64,000 bases of DNA from Magnetococcus sp. PR-3 (GTDB lineage Bacteria > Pseudomonadota > Magnetococcia > Magnetococcales > Magnetococcaceae), in assembly GCF_036689865.1 (NCBI RefSeq), contig NZ_JBAHUQ010000016.1, positions 43,338 through 107,337 of the forward strand, given 5' to 3'. Numbering within the stretch: position 1 is the stretch's first letter; each line of letters starts with the position of its first letter. Below the pieces are notes generated by a model. The model did not search any database. It was not told the origin of the DNA and saw only the letters and a program-made list of their open reading frames with translations. Position numbers and translations under genes: made by a program. Shown here in pieces: positions 1-9,511 of the stretch.

Positions 1-312
1 GGTCGCAATAAAGGTGTGGATACGGGGATCCACCCCGCCCTTCAGCGCCTCCCAGGCACGGTCGATATCTGCCGCCTTAGCCCGGCACAGACCGGCAACC
101 TGACACCCTTTAATGGCATCAGCCACGGTTTTTACACCAATAAAATCACCGGGGGATGCAATCGGAAAACCGGCTTCAATCACATCCACTTTCAGACGCT
201 CAAGCTGCTTGGCAATGCGCAGCTTCTCTTCCACATTCATAGAGGCGCCAGGCGATTGTTCTCCATCCCGCAGGGTGGTATCAAAAATTATAATGCGGTT
301 GCTGGTCGGCAT
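1..312 (-). CDS. leuA: 2-isopropylmalate synthase, N-terminal part (cut by window edge)
   Basis: This enzyme condenses 2-oxoisovalerate with acetyl-CoA, the first committed step of leucine synthesis in the cytoplasm. Only about the first 104 residues are in the window; the frame stays open to base 1. The visible part begins [20 protein letters not shown], and DTTLRDGEQ is the family's metal- and substrate-binding signature. Further on, [12 protein letters not shown] is also typical of LeuA. The ATG at 310-312 has GGGGGAA a few bases upstream. It is the last member of the ilvI-ilvH-ilvC-psd-pssA-leuA series on this strand, but a 347-base gap separates it from pssA, so it may have its own control. 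Confidence 0.95.
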   Translation of the reverse strand, partial: MPTSNRIIIFDTTLRDGEQSPGASMNVEEKLRIAKQLERLKVDVIEAGFPIASPGDFIGVKTVADAIKGCQVAGLCRAKAADIDRAWEALKGGVDPRIHTFIAT

Positions 313-659
313 GGTGAGTTCCCCCGTGCGGCTATGCGGTGCGGTCGTTCACGATTTATAATGTAAAGATGTGAGGAGAGGCTGGGGGCAGAAGTTCCCA
401 ATCTTCTCACGGGATTTAATGCTTATCACTTTTGGCAGGGCCCTATTTCACCCAACAGCCAAACATGCCAGAGCGGCGAGCCAACCGACCCAACAGGTAC
501 AAAGAGCCCCTTAAACCGTACAGGGGAGCCAGAGCGGGCCAAGCCAGCCTTCTGGCACGGTTGCAGTGAGGGTGAAGGGTGAAGCCCTAACCCAAGCATA
601 GGCTTCACCATCCTCATCGATTGGCGCTTAGCATCCAGACCCCGTAGCGTAAGATGGGG
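313..659. other. Gap between pssA and leuA with one hairpin
   Basis: No convincing gene lies here. A 63-codon frame on the minus strand (426-617) has no family resemblance and no good ribosome site. A 9-bp perfect stem (578-586 with 601-609, arms GGTGAAGCC/GGCTTCACC) with a 14-base loop sits about 270 bases ahead of leuA. It has no U-tract. I looked for a leucine-rich leader peptide that would indicate attenuation and found none. Confidence 0.5.
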
Positions 660-1463
660 TCAGACACTCAGATCTTCAACCTCATCCTCTTCAACCTCTT
701 TGCCCTCAGCCAATAGCATCAAATATTCACGATGACTATGGAAACCCAGCAGCAGATAGCCCGCCACAACAGCAAACAGTGTCGTATGGGTATGCATTGC
801 CAACAGCGCCATAGAAGCCGCCACCGCCACCAAGGTCATAAACGGCTTCTCACGGTGCCAGTTAAAATCCTTAAAACTGCGGAAACGAATGTTGCTTACC
901 ATCAAACCACCCATGGTAATCACCACCGCCAACACCACCCAGCCACCAAAGGTCTTCTGGCTGCCATCTGCAATCGTCAACAGGTCCCAATCCAGCAACA
1001 ACAGCACCATACCGGCCATGACCATAGCGGCCATGGGACTGGGCAAGCCTTGGAAATAGCGCTTGGAGATACGGGATTCCTGCACATAGTGCTGCACATT
1101 AAAGCGTGCCAAGCGCAACGCCCCACACACCGTGTAGAAAAACACCGCCGCCCAACCAACGCGGTTAAAAGGATCCAGCGCCCACTGCTGCACCAAAATC
1201 GCCGGTGCAATACCAAAGGAGAGGAAATCCGCTAAGGAGTCATACTCCTTACCAAAGGCCGAAGTCGCCCCCATAGCCCGCGCCACACGTCCATCCAGCG
1301 CATCAAAAATCGCCGCAATAAAGATGGTAATGGCCCCCAACTCATAACGGCCTGTCAAGGCTGCAATGATGCTGAAAAAACCAAAAAACATCCCCGCTGT
1401 CGTCAACAGGTTGGGCAGAATATAGACCGCTTTTTTGGGGTTGGGCGCGTCAGGTTCGACCAT
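660..1463 (-). CDS. pssA: CDP-diacylglycerol--serine O-phosphatidyltransferase
   Basis: This membrane enzyme makes phosphatidylserine from CDP-diacylglycerol and serine, the step before phosphatidylethanolamine. The 267-residue protein carries the complete CDP-alcohol phosphatidyltransferase signature at about residues 57-79: DG-x2-AR-x8-G-x3-D-x3-D, seen as DGRVAR, then G, D and D at the right spacing. Several hydrophobic segments surround it, as expected for the integral-membrane (type II) PssA rather than the E. coli-type enzyme. The ATG lies 4 bases after the psd stop codon, so the two genes are almost certainly co-transcribed and successive in the pathway. The C-terminus is acidic (EVEEDEVEDLSV). 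Confidence 0.95.
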   Translation of the reverse strand: MVEPDAPNPKKAVYILPNLLTTAGMFFGFFSIIAALTGRYELGAITIFIAAIFDALDGRVARAMGATSAFGKEYDSLADFLSFGIAPAILVQQWALDPFNRVGWAAVFFYTVCGALRLARFNVQHYVQESRISKRYFQGLPSPMAAMVMAGMVLLLLDWDLLTIADGSQKTFGGWVVLAVVITMGGLMVSNIRFRSFKDFNWHREKPFMTLVAVAASMALLAMHTHTTLFAVVAGYLLLGFHSHREYLMLLAEGKEVEEDEVEDLSV

Positions 1464-1467
1464 GATC

Positions 1468-2124
1468 TCAGCTTTCTTGATTCTTCAACACACCCAGGGT
1501 CGTAACCCCGGATTCGGTTTTGTCGCCCAGATTAACAGAGATCTCGGCATCCATGGGAAAGAACACATCCACCCGCGAACCAAAGCGGATCAGACCAAAG
1601 CGTTCACCGCGCTGCAGAGGGGTGTTTTCTGGAATCCGGCACACAATACGTCGAGCCACCAGGCCAGCGACCTGCTGAAAGGCCACTTTAACACCTTTAC
1701 CATTGTCCATGAGCAACACATTACGCTCATTTTCAATCGAAGCTTTATCCAGGTCGGCATTCACAAACTTACCTGGGTGGTAACTAATCTTCGTCACCGT
1801 ACCGGCAATCGGGGCCCGGTTCACATGTACGTTAAACACATTCATAAAAATGGAGACCATCCGCACGGGCTCATCGGTAAGCGGCCCTTTTTCCATCTCT
1901 CGAATGGCCACAATTTTACCATCTGCCGGGGCAATAACCGCATCCGCAGGGGCATCGGTTTCACGTTCTGGGTCACGGAAGAACCAGATACACCATAGCG
2001 CCAGCACCCACAGCACTAACTGGAGAATGCTGTGCAAATTAAGCGCGGTACTGATGGCCGCCACCCCAATAAAAATGGCAATAAAAGGGTAACCCTCTTT
2101 GGCTACAGGGCCTGTCTTTTCCAT
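1468..2124 (-). CDS. psd: Phosphatidylserine decarboxylase proenzyme (short type)
   Basis: It decarboxylates phosphatidylserine to phosphatidylethanolamine at the inner membrane. At 218 residues it is the short form (PSD-A, archaetidylserine decarboxylase-like) common in alpha- and deltaproteobacteria. It has hydrophobic N-terminal segments at about residues 12-50. The self-cleavage site is visible as RFGSRVDVF: cleavage between Gly182 and Ser183 would give the pyruvoyl alpha chain. The motif FMNVFNVHVNR near residue 95 is also typical. It directly precedes pssA on the same strand. Confidence 0.95.
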   Translation of the reverse strand: MEKTGPVAKEGYPFIAIFIGVAAISTALNLHSILQLVLWVLALWCIWFFRDPERETDAPADAVIAPADGKIVAIREMEKGPLTDEPVRMVSIFMNVFNVHVNRAPIAGTVTKISYHPGKFVNADLDKASIENERNVLLMDNGKGVKVAFQQVAGLVARRIVCRIPENTPLQRGERFGLIRFGSRVDVFFPMDAEISVNLGDKTESGVTTLGVLKNQES

Positions 2125-2502
2125 GATTGACTATCCTTCGTGATCAACCCTGATCCAGTGACCAGCGTGGTGTTTTCAATAAATTACAGCCTGGGGCGAA
2201 CCAGACCGCCGCTACAGTGTCGATTTATCCTCGCCTAGGAGCAAGGGGAAACCTGACATTCTCCTAAAACCCGGCAGGCGCTGCCCGCCACGCCATCCCT
2301 ATGCATCCACACCTGACTTAAGGGTAAACGCCTCTGGTTTAAGATCTCACCCGCCCCCCTCAACAAAAACAGGGGCGCGTTAAAGATCTACCTCTACAGA
2401 GCCCAAACATGCTTAAACACAGCACATCCCCCCACCAAGGCATCTTAATCTCAAGGGCAAAGGGCCTTTTCTTAAGCCAAGAAACAAGGGATAAAACAAG
2501 AA
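2125..2502. other. Gap between ilvC terminator and psd
   Basis: No gene is supported in these 378 bases. Short frames on either strand near 2360-2678 overlap the ilvC end and terminator and look like chance. A GC-rich imperfect stem (CGCCCCC with GGGGCG) lies near 2351-2378, flanked by two AGATCT sites at about 2342 and 2395. The psd-pssA promoter is probably in this gap, but I cannot point to clear -35/-10 elements. Confidence 0.4.
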
Positions 2503-2536
2503 GGGCGTCCGTACCACTGTACGAACGCCCCCCTTT
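2499..2536 (-). terminator. Rho-independent terminator after ilvC
   Basis: The arms GGGCGTCCGTAC (2503-2514) and GTACGAACGCCC (2519-2530) form a 12-bp stem with one mismatch and a 4-base loop. Read on the minus strand it is followed by TTCTTGTTTT. It lies just after the ilvC stop and would separate the ilv genes from psd-pssA. The other face also has a T-run, so it may work in both directions. Confidence 0.75.
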
Positions 2537-2556
2537 TTCAGCTAAGCCAATAAAGC

Positions 2557-3642
<1,086 letters not shown>

Positions 3643-3748
3643 TTAATAGACGGGCTTGAATAGACGCTCCAAGCACCTGAACGCGATTGGGGCAATCCTG
3701 CCCCGGGGGATAAAGAGAACCTTAACCCCGTTATAATGCTCCGCCCAC

Positions 3749-4252
3749 TTATGCGGGCAATACTTCTTTCATACGCTTAGGTCCACGTGCCATGGCTACT
3801 TTACCAGTACGTACAACCTCAACCACACCCAGCGGGGTTAACAGATTCAGGCAGGCATCCAACTTATCGCTACTGCCGGTCACTTCAACCACAAAGGTGT
3901 TGGGGGTAGCATCCACCACCCGGGAACGGAAGATATCGGCAATACGCAACACTTCTGCCCGGACATCACGCTCCGCATCCACCTTCACCATCATCAACTC
4001 ACGCTCCACATGGGAACGCTCGGTCAGATCATGCACCTGGATCACAGGAACCAGCTTATGCAACTGCTTAATGATCTGCTCAATAATGTTGTCTTCACCC
4101 ACGGTCACCAAGGTAATGCGGGAGGTCTCCCCATCACCTACAGGTGCCACAGTCAGGCTCTCAATGTTAAAGCCACGGGCTGAAAATAGACCAGATACCC
4201 GTGTTAGGACACCTGCTTCATTCTCAACCAAAACGGAAAGAACATGTTTCAT
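3749..4252 (-). CDS. ilvH: Acetolactate synthase, regulatory small subunit
   Basis: This subunit binds valine for feedback control and raises the activity of the catalytic subunit. The 167-residue protein starts with an ACT domain (MKHVLSVLVENEAGVLTRVS, then FSARGFNIESLTV) and has the usual C-terminal domain (FVVEVTGSSDKLDACLNLL). The ATG lies 12 bases after the ilvI stop and has a strong site (AAGGGGAGG), so the two subunits are translated from one message. Confidence 0.97.
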   Translation of the reverse strand: MKHVLSVLVENEAGVLTRVSGLFSARGFNIESLTVAPVGDGETSRITLVTVGEDNIIEQIIKQLHKLVPVIQVHDLTERSHVERELMMVKVDAERDVRAEVLRIADIFRSRVVDATPNTFVVEVTGSSDKLDACLNLLTPLGVVEVVRTGKVAMARGPKRMKEVLPA

Positions 4253-4264
4253 GGCACCCTCCCC

Positions 4265-5959
4265 TTACAGCAAAATCATTTCATTGAGGGCCGCACCAGC
4301 GGGCACCATGGGATAGACGTTGGCTTCACGGTTTACGCGGAAGTCCATAACCACAGGACCATCCACAGCCAACGCTTTCTCAATCACACCCGTCACTTCA
4401 ACAGGACGGCTGGTCATCATACCGGTGGCCCCGTAGGCCTGGGCCAACTGTACAAAATCAGGCTGTACGGTCATATCTGACTCAGCATAACGGCGCTCAT
4501 AGAAGAGCTCCTGCCACTGACGCACCATCCCCAGGAAGCTGTTATTGAGAATGGCAATCTTGATGGGCAGATTATACTGCTTCAAAGTCGCCAACTCCTG
4601 GATGTTCATCTGGATCGAACTCTCACCTGTGATCAACACCACGGTATCATTGGGGAACGCCATTTGCGCACCCATGGCCGCTGGTAAGCCGTAGCCCATG
4701 GTACCCAGACCACCAGAGGTGAGCCAGCGACGGGGCTTTTCAAAACCGTAGAACTGTGCGGCCCACATTTGATGTTGACCCACATCCGTGGCTACGATGG
4801 CGTTGCCTTTGGTCAGCTCATAGAGCTTCTGGATCACATATTGGGCTTCAATGACATCGTCGCTCTGGTCAAACTTCAGGCACTCTTTGCGACGCCAAGC
4901 CTCAACCTCAACCCACCAATCCCCCATATCTGGGCGATTTTGGGTAAAGGCATCCTCTTCCATCATAGGCAACATTTTGGTGAGGACTTTTTTGATATCC
5001 CCAACGATGGGCACATCCACTTCCACATTTTTAGAAATGGAGGTTGGATCTACATCCACATGGATAATCTTGGCTTCCGGTGCAAATTCAGCAATCTTGC
5101 CGGTTACCCGATCATCAAACCGAGCGCCAATGGCAATCAGCAGATCACAACGGCTCACCGCCATGTTGGCCTCGTAGGTACCATGCATGCCCAACATACC
5201 CACAAACTGCTTATCGGTGCAGGGGTAGCCCCCCAAACCCATAAGGGTGTTGGTAATGGGCGCACCCACCTTACGGGCCATTTTGGTCAGCTCATCTGCT
5301 GCATCGGAGAGGATAACCCCACCGCCGGTGTAGAAGAGTGGACGCTTGGCCTTGGCCATAAGCTCAACCGCTTTGCGCATCTGCCCCGTATGACCGGTGG
5401 TGGTGGGCTTATACGAGCGGATAGATACCTCACCTTTGGCTGGCTCATAGTTGGTGGTGGCGATGGTGATATCCTTGGGCACATCCACCAACACAGGACC
5501 AGGACGGCCTGTACGGGCAATGTAGAAGGCCTCACGGATCACACGGGCAAGATCCTTCACATCCTTCACCAAGTAGTTATGCTTGGTGCAGGAGCGGGTA
5601 ATACCCACGGTATCGGCCTCCTGGAAGGCGTCATTACCAATCAGCGGTACCGGCACCTGACCGGTAATGCAGACCATAGGGATCGAGTCCATATAGGCGG
5701 TGGCCAAGCCAGTAACAGCGTTGGTGGCACCCGGACCTGAGGTCACCAGGGCTACCCCCACCTCACCGGTTGCCCGGGCGTAACCGTCTGCTGCGTGCAG
5801 CAAACCTTGCTCATGCCGACCCAGCACATGCTGGATATCTTCACATTTATAGATTTCATCATAAATGTTCAGTACGGCACCGCCTGGATAGCCAAAAACG
5901 GTTTTAACTTCCTGCTCAAGCAGGCACTGAACGATGATTTCCGCGCCGGTCAATTTCAC
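4265..5959 (-). CDS. ilvI: Acetolactate synthase, catalytic large subunit
   Basis: This thiamine-diphosphate enzyme condenses two pyruvates, or pyruvate and 2-oxobutyrate, at the head of the branched-chain pathway. I start it at the GTG at 5957-5959 (VKLTGAEII), because GGGAG sits 7 bases upstream and family members begin at this point; an in-frame TTG 17 codons earlier has no support. This gives 564 residues. Motifs seen are FGYPGGAVLNIYD at the N-terminus, GPGATN, and GESSIQMNIQEL followed by ILNNSFLGMVRQWQ in the C-terminal ThDP/Mg region (the usual GD of the GDGSF site reads GE here). It leads the ilvI-ilvH-ilvC unit. Confidence 0.95.
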   Translation of the reverse strand: MKLTGAEIIVQCLLEQEVKTVFGYPGGAVLNIYDEIYKCEDIQHVLGRHEQGLLHAADGYARATGEVGVALVTSGPGATNAVTGLATAYMDSIPMVCITGQVPVPLIGNDAFQEADTVGITRSCTKHNYLVKDVKDLARVIREAFYIARTGRPGPVLVDVPKDITIATTNYEPAKGEVSIRSYKPTTTGHTGQMRKAVELMAKAKRPLFYTGGGVILSDAADELTKMARKVGAPITNTLMGLGGYPCTDKQFVGMLGMHGTYEANMAVSRCDLLIAIGARFDDRVTGKIAEFAPEAKIIHVDVDPTSISKNVEVDVPIVGDIKKVLTKMLPMMEEDAFTQNRPDMGDWWVEVEAWRRKECLKFDQSDDVIEAQYVIQKLYELTKGNAIVATDVGQHQMWAAQFYGFEKPRRWLTSGGLGTMGYGLPAAMGAQMAFPNDTVVLITGESSIQMNIQELATLKQYNLPIKIAILNNSFLGMVRQWQELFYERRYAESDMTVQPDFVQLAQAYGATGMMTSRPVEVTGVIEKALAVDGPVVMDFRVNREANVYPMVPAGAALNEMILL

Positions 5960-6075
5960 GACTCGACTCCCATAACAAAGAACAATTGACCGGTTTTCTT
6001 TATGGCGCAAAAGCAGGTAAATACAGCGCGTATCTCCCTAGACCCTGCCCACAAGCCAACCGGTCTCGAACAAGA

Positions 6076-6103
6076 CGCCCGCCTCCAGTGATGAAGGCGG
6101 GCG
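6076..6103 (-). terminator. Hairpin between gltA and ilvI (gltA terminator or leader hairpin)
   Basis: A perfect 9-bp stem (CGCCCGCCT 6076-6084, AGGCGGGCG 6095-6103) with a 10-base loop lies in the gap between gltA and ilvI. On the minus strand it is followed by TCTTGTTC, a weak U-tract. It could end gltA. If the promoter proposed at 6130-6159 is used, it would instead lie inside the ilvI leader. Confidence 0.5.
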
Positions 6104-6129
6104 CATTTCTCAAAGGATGTAAATATCGA

Positions 6130-6159
6130 ACTATGCGATTTTACACCCCACTTTGTCAA
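6130..6159 (-). promoter_or_regulatory. Possible promoter for ilvIHC
   Basis: On the minus strand TTGACA (6154-6159) is followed after 18 bases by CATAGT (6130-6135). The -35 is a perfect match and the -10 is weak. Transcription from it would give a leader of about 165 bases before the ilvI GTG, containing the hairpin at 6076-6103. Confidence 0.35.
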
Positions 6160-6190
6160 TAGTGGGTTTTAGGGAAAGCTTAAGCTCCCC

Positions 6191-7492
6191 TCATCCACGC
6201 TTATCTAAGGGCACATAGTCACGCTGGGCTGCACCAACATAGAGCTGACGGGGACGACCGATAGATTGACCTTCCTCTTCGATCATCTCTTTCCACTGGC
6301 TGACCCAACCCACGGTACGGGCCAGAGCAAAGATCACGGTGAACATGTTCACCGGAATGCCGATGGCGGAGAGGATGATACCGGAGTAGAAGTCCACATT
6401 GGGGAAGAGCTTCTTCTTGATGAAGTACTCATCACTCAGAGCAATCTCTTCTAGCTTCATGGCGATCTTGAACATGGGCTCATCATGCCTACCCACGGCG
6501 TCCAGAACCTCTTGACAGGCCCCTTTCAGCACAACCGCACGGGGGTCGTGGTTTTTGTACACACGGTGCCCAAAGCCCATGAGACGGAAGGGATCGTCTG
6601 GATCCTTGGCTTTTTCAATGTACTCTTCAATCTTATCCACACTACCAATTTCGCCGAGCATTTTCAGCACAGCTTCATTGGCACCACCGTGAGCAGGTCC
6701 CCACAGCGCGGAGATACCAGCCGACAGGGCGGCATAGGGGTTGGCCAGAGAAGAACCCGCCAGACGCACGGTGGATGTCGAAGCATTCTGCTCATGATCT
6801 GCGTGCAGGATAAAGATCTTATCCATGGCACTCACCAAGCGCGGATCAATGCTGAAGTCTTCATCACAAGGGGTCTTGAACATCATGTTCAAGAAGTTCT
6901 CGGAGTAGCTCATTTTGTTGTTGGGGTAAACAAAAGGCTGACCGTTGTGATACTTGTAAGAGGCCGCAGCAATGGTTGGGATCTTGGCGATCAAACGATG
7001 GGCTGAGATCAGACGATGCTGAGGATCACGAATATCCAGGGCATCATGATAGAAGGCAGACAGTGCGCCAACGACCCCGACCATGATGGCCATGGGGTGG
7101 GCATCCCGGCGGTAACCGGAGAAGAAACGCAACAGCTGCTCATGCACCATGGTGTGATGCGTGATGGTATTCTCAAACTTCTGAAACTCTTCTTTGCTGG
7201 GCAGGTCATCGTTCAACAGCAGATAACAGACCTCCAGGAAAGAGCTTTGCTCAGCCAGTTGCTCAATCGGGTAGCCCCGGTGCAACAGGATACCTTTGTC
7301 ACCATCGATAAAGGTGATGGTACTTTGGCAGGAACCGGTGGAACGAAACCCTGGGTCCAGAGTAAACAGACCGAAATCCTTATAAAATTTGGTCACATCC
7401 ACCACGGGCGGCCCGGCTGTACCCTCTTGAATGGGTAACTCCACTTCTTTACCGGTACGGTTATCGCGAATGGTGATGGTTTCCTTGGACAT
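6191..7492 (-). CDS. gltA: Citrate synthase (type II)
   Basis: It condenses acetyl-CoA and oxaloacetate to citrate. The 433-residue length and the N-terminal beta domain ([11 protein letters not shown]) match the hexameric, NADH-sensitive type of Gram-negative bacteria. Catalytic residues are in place: the histidine in ADHEQNAS, the histidine in [17 protein letters not shown], and the aspartate in NVDFYSG. It stands alone between the ilv operon and a divergent dynamin-like gene, so it probably has its own promoter in the 313-base gap upstream. Confidence 0.97.
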   Translation of the reverse strand: MSKETITIRDNRTGKEVELPIQEGTAGPPVVDVTKFYKDFGLFTLDPGFRSTGSCQSTITFIDGDKGILLHRGYPIEQLAEQSSFLEVCYLLLNDDLPSKEEFQKFENTITHHTMVHEQLLRFFSGYRRDAHPMAIMVGVVGALSAFYHDALDIRDPQHRLISAHRLIAKIPTIAAASYKYHNGQPFVYPNNKMSYSENFLNMMFKTPCDEDFSIDPRLVSAMDKIFILHADHEQNASTSTVRLAGSSLANPYAALSAGISALWGPAHGGANEAVLKMLGEIGSVDKIEEYIEKAKDPDDPFRLMGFGHRVYKNHDPRAVVLKGACQEVLDAVGRHDEPMFKIAMKLEEIALSDEYFIKKKLFPNVDFYSGIILSAIGIPVNMFTVIFALARTVGWVSQWKEMIEEEGQSIGRPRQLYVGAAQRDYVPLDKRG

Positions 7493-7805
7493 AACTCAAC
7501 CCCGCTCTTCTTTAGGTTGCTGAAACTAAAGATTCGATGAGGCAGCCCACGCTACTGAACTTTTGCCTCACCGGTTTAAACTTCCACGTTTTTTTTCAAA
7601 ATTTAGCAAAAATTGGGATTCAATCCACCCCATAATATGGGTACACTGCTTTTTAGAAAATGATTGGACGGCCCATACTATAATGGACACTCAAGAGGGT
7701 GTATAAAATACACCTATACCCCAACAAGAGACTACACCATTCCTACAAAAAGGCGTAGCTTTTTCGGAAAAAAAGTGTCCCGTAAGTAACGAGGAGGCGT
7801 GGAAG
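7493..7805. other. Divergent control region, gltA / dynamin-like gene
   Basis: These 313 bases separate two divergent genes and are A/T-rich. They contain TATAAT on the plus strand near 7679-7684, but no good -35 at 16-18 bases from it. An inverted repeat at 7698-7714 is listed separately. Confidence 0.5.
7698..7714. promoter_or_regulatory. Operator-like inverted repeat
   Basis: GGTGTAT-aaa-ATACACC is a perfect 7-bp inverted repeat with a 3-base centre. It lies in the divergent gltA/dynamin-like region, about 90 bases before the plus-strand gene. The size and symmetry suit a dimeric repressor, but no regulator is assigned. Confidence 0.35.
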
Positions 7806-9332
7806 ATGCAGCAAGGTCCCAGTACCCTGGTCAAACGCAGACTTGACAGTCTGGAGAATCACCTACAGGAAGAAAACCCAGTACTTATTCAGGCGGTTAG
7901 ACATTTCCGCGAACTCGACGCCATCGCCTATAAATTGGGCATCCTGGATCCCGACGACTCCTATGCCACCCGGGTTCCCTGGTGGCCATTGATCTCAATC
8001 CTGGGCACCTTTTCAGCAGGCAAGTCCACCTTTATCAACACCTTTTTAGATGATAAATTACAGCGCACCGGCAATCAGGCCGTGGATGACAAGTTCACCG
8101 TGCTGTGCTACAGCAAAGAAGCCGAAAGCCACACACTGCCCGGTCTTGCCCTGGATGCTGACCCCCGCTTCCCCTTTTACCAAATCAGCCGTGATATCGA
8201 CCAGGTTGTAGAGGGAGAAGGACGCCGTATCGATGCTTATCTCCAGCTAAAAACCTGCCGTTCTGAAGATCTGCGCGGTAAAATTGTGATCGACTCCCCC
8301 GGTTTTGATGCCGACGATCAACGCAACTCAACCCTGCGTATTACCGATCATATTATGGAGCTGGCCGATCTGGTGTTGGTGTTCTTTGATGCCCGCCACC
8401 CCGAACCCGGCGCCATGCGCGACACCCTGGAGCATCTGGTTGCCAACACCATTCACCGTCACGACTCCAACAAATTTCTCTTTGTGCTTAATCAAATTGA
8501 TTGCACAGCCCAAGAGGATAACCTGGAAGATGTGGTGGCGGCATGGCAGCGTTCACTCTCCCAATCGGGCCTGACGGCTGGTCGTTTTTACCAGATCTAC
8601 AATAAAGAAGCGGCCAAACCCATTGAAGATTCCAGCTTGCGTGCCCGTTATGAAGGAAAGCGCGAGGAGGATATGCAAGAGATCATGAGCCGCATCCAGC
8701 AGGTGGAGGTGGAACGTGCCTACCGCATTGTGGGTGTGCTGGAGTTCTCGGCCCGTAGCATTAATGAAGAGGTCATCCCCCGCATTACCGGTATGCTGGC
8801 TGATTGGCGCAATAAAGTATTAATGACCGATGCAATCGTCCTGGGCTCCGCCCTGGTCGTTATGCTGATCGCCATGTTCTCCAACGCTCTGCCCTGGCCC
8901 GGACCCAACCCCGCGGAGCTGGATTGGAGCAACCCTGAAGGGGGCTTTGGACTGGCCCATATCGGTTCCGTAGCCATTTTGGCACTTTTTGCGGGTATTG
9001 GCGGTTATCTGCACTTTACCATCCGTAAAATGATGGCCAAGTTGGTCAACGCCAAGATGGAACGGGAAGAGAAAAAGCCTGAGATGCTGGAGACCCTAAA
9101 GCGTGTCTTTAGCTTCAACACCCGCTCCACACGCTCTTTGCTGCGCAAAACCCCCAGCGAGTGGAACAGCCGCCGCATTAAAGAGTTAGAGAACATTCTT
9201 AAAGAGAGCGATGCCCTGGTACAGCGCTTGAACGATCAGTTCACCAATCCATCAGGTCATGCCGAAAAGCAAAACCCAGATATTCTGGGCAGCGACAAAG
9301 AGCGCAAAGAGGCGGCTGCCGCGGAGGCATAA
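7806..9332 (+). CDS. Dynamin-like GTPase with C-terminal membrane segments
   Basis: This is a predicted membrane-remodelling or membrane-anchored large GTPase; its cellular role is unknown. The 508-residue protein has the G1 P-loop GTFSAGKST at residues 67-75, a G3 motif in DSPGFD, and a G4 motif in NQID, all in the order found in Dynamin_N proteins. Two hydrophobic segments follow, around residues 342-358 (IVLGSALVVMLIAMF) and 383-400 (IGSVAILALFAGIGGYL), then a charged C-terminal helical tail. The ATG is preceded by GAGGAGG. It lacks the paired second GTPase often seen in bacterial dynamin operons. Its neighbours are gltA (divergent) and a histidine kinase 179 bases downstream. Confidence 0.8.
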   Translation: MQQGPSTLVKRRLDSLENHLQEENPVLIQAVRHFRELDAIAYKLGILDPDDSYATRVPWWPLISILGTFSAGKSTFINTFLDDKLQRTGNQAVDDKFTVLCYSKEAESHTLPGLALDADPRFPFYQISRDIDQVVEGEGRRIDAYLQLKTCRSEDLRGKIVIDSPGFDADDQRNSTLRITDHIMELADLVLVFFDARHPEPGAMRDTLEHLVANTIHRHDSNKFLFVLNQIDCTAQEDNLEDVVAAWQRSLSQSGLTAGRFYQIYNKEAAKPIEDSSLRARYEGKREEDMQEIMSRIQQVEVERAYRIVGVLEFSARSINEEVIPRITGMLADWRNKVLMTDAIVLGSALVVMLIAMFSNALPWPGPNPAELDWSNPEGGFGLAHIGSVAILALFAGIGGYLHFTIRKMMAKLVNAKMEREEKKPEMLETLKRVFSFNTRSTRSLLRKTPSEWNSRRIKELENILKESDALVQRLNDQFTNPSGHAEKQNPDILGSDKERKEAAAAEA

Positions 9333-9371
9333 TCCCGGCCTAAGCCACCTGACGTTTTTTGAAAAAAACAG

Positions 9372-9460
9372 CCCCTTTTCCGGTTTGGCAAAAAACCCAT
9401 TTGCCCAGACCGGGAAAGGGCGTATCATCATATTTGGCCGAGCCACCTGCGGGCTCGGCC
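9372..9460 (+). terminator. Two stem-loops after the dynamin-like gene
   Basis: An imperfect stem pairs CCCCTTTTCCGG (about 9372-9383) with CCGGGAAAGGG (about 9410-9420). A second, perfect 9-bp stem, GGCCGAGCC/GGCTCGGCC, spans 9436-9460. Neither has a clean U-run, though the second is followed by ATTGTCTTC. Termination between this gene and the kinase is likely but not certain. Confidence 0.45.
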
Positions 9461-9511
9461 ATTGTCTTCATATGGACTTTTTTAACTCATTAATCAATCG
9501 CCTGGGCGACC

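Noticed and set aside
426..617. 63-codon frame on the minus strand ahead of leuA, considered as a leucine leader peptide
   Set aside because: It has no run of leucine codons, no good ribosome site and no following antiterminator/terminator pair.
4769..5740. 323-codon plus-strand frame opposite ilvI
   Set aside because: It is fully antisense to a clear acetolactate synthase gene and shows no family motif; long shadow frames are expected in this base composition.
7679..7684. TATAAT in the gltA/dynamin gap as a promoter -10
   Set aside because: No acceptable -35 lies 16-18 bases upstream on the plus strand, so it is not called as a promoter.
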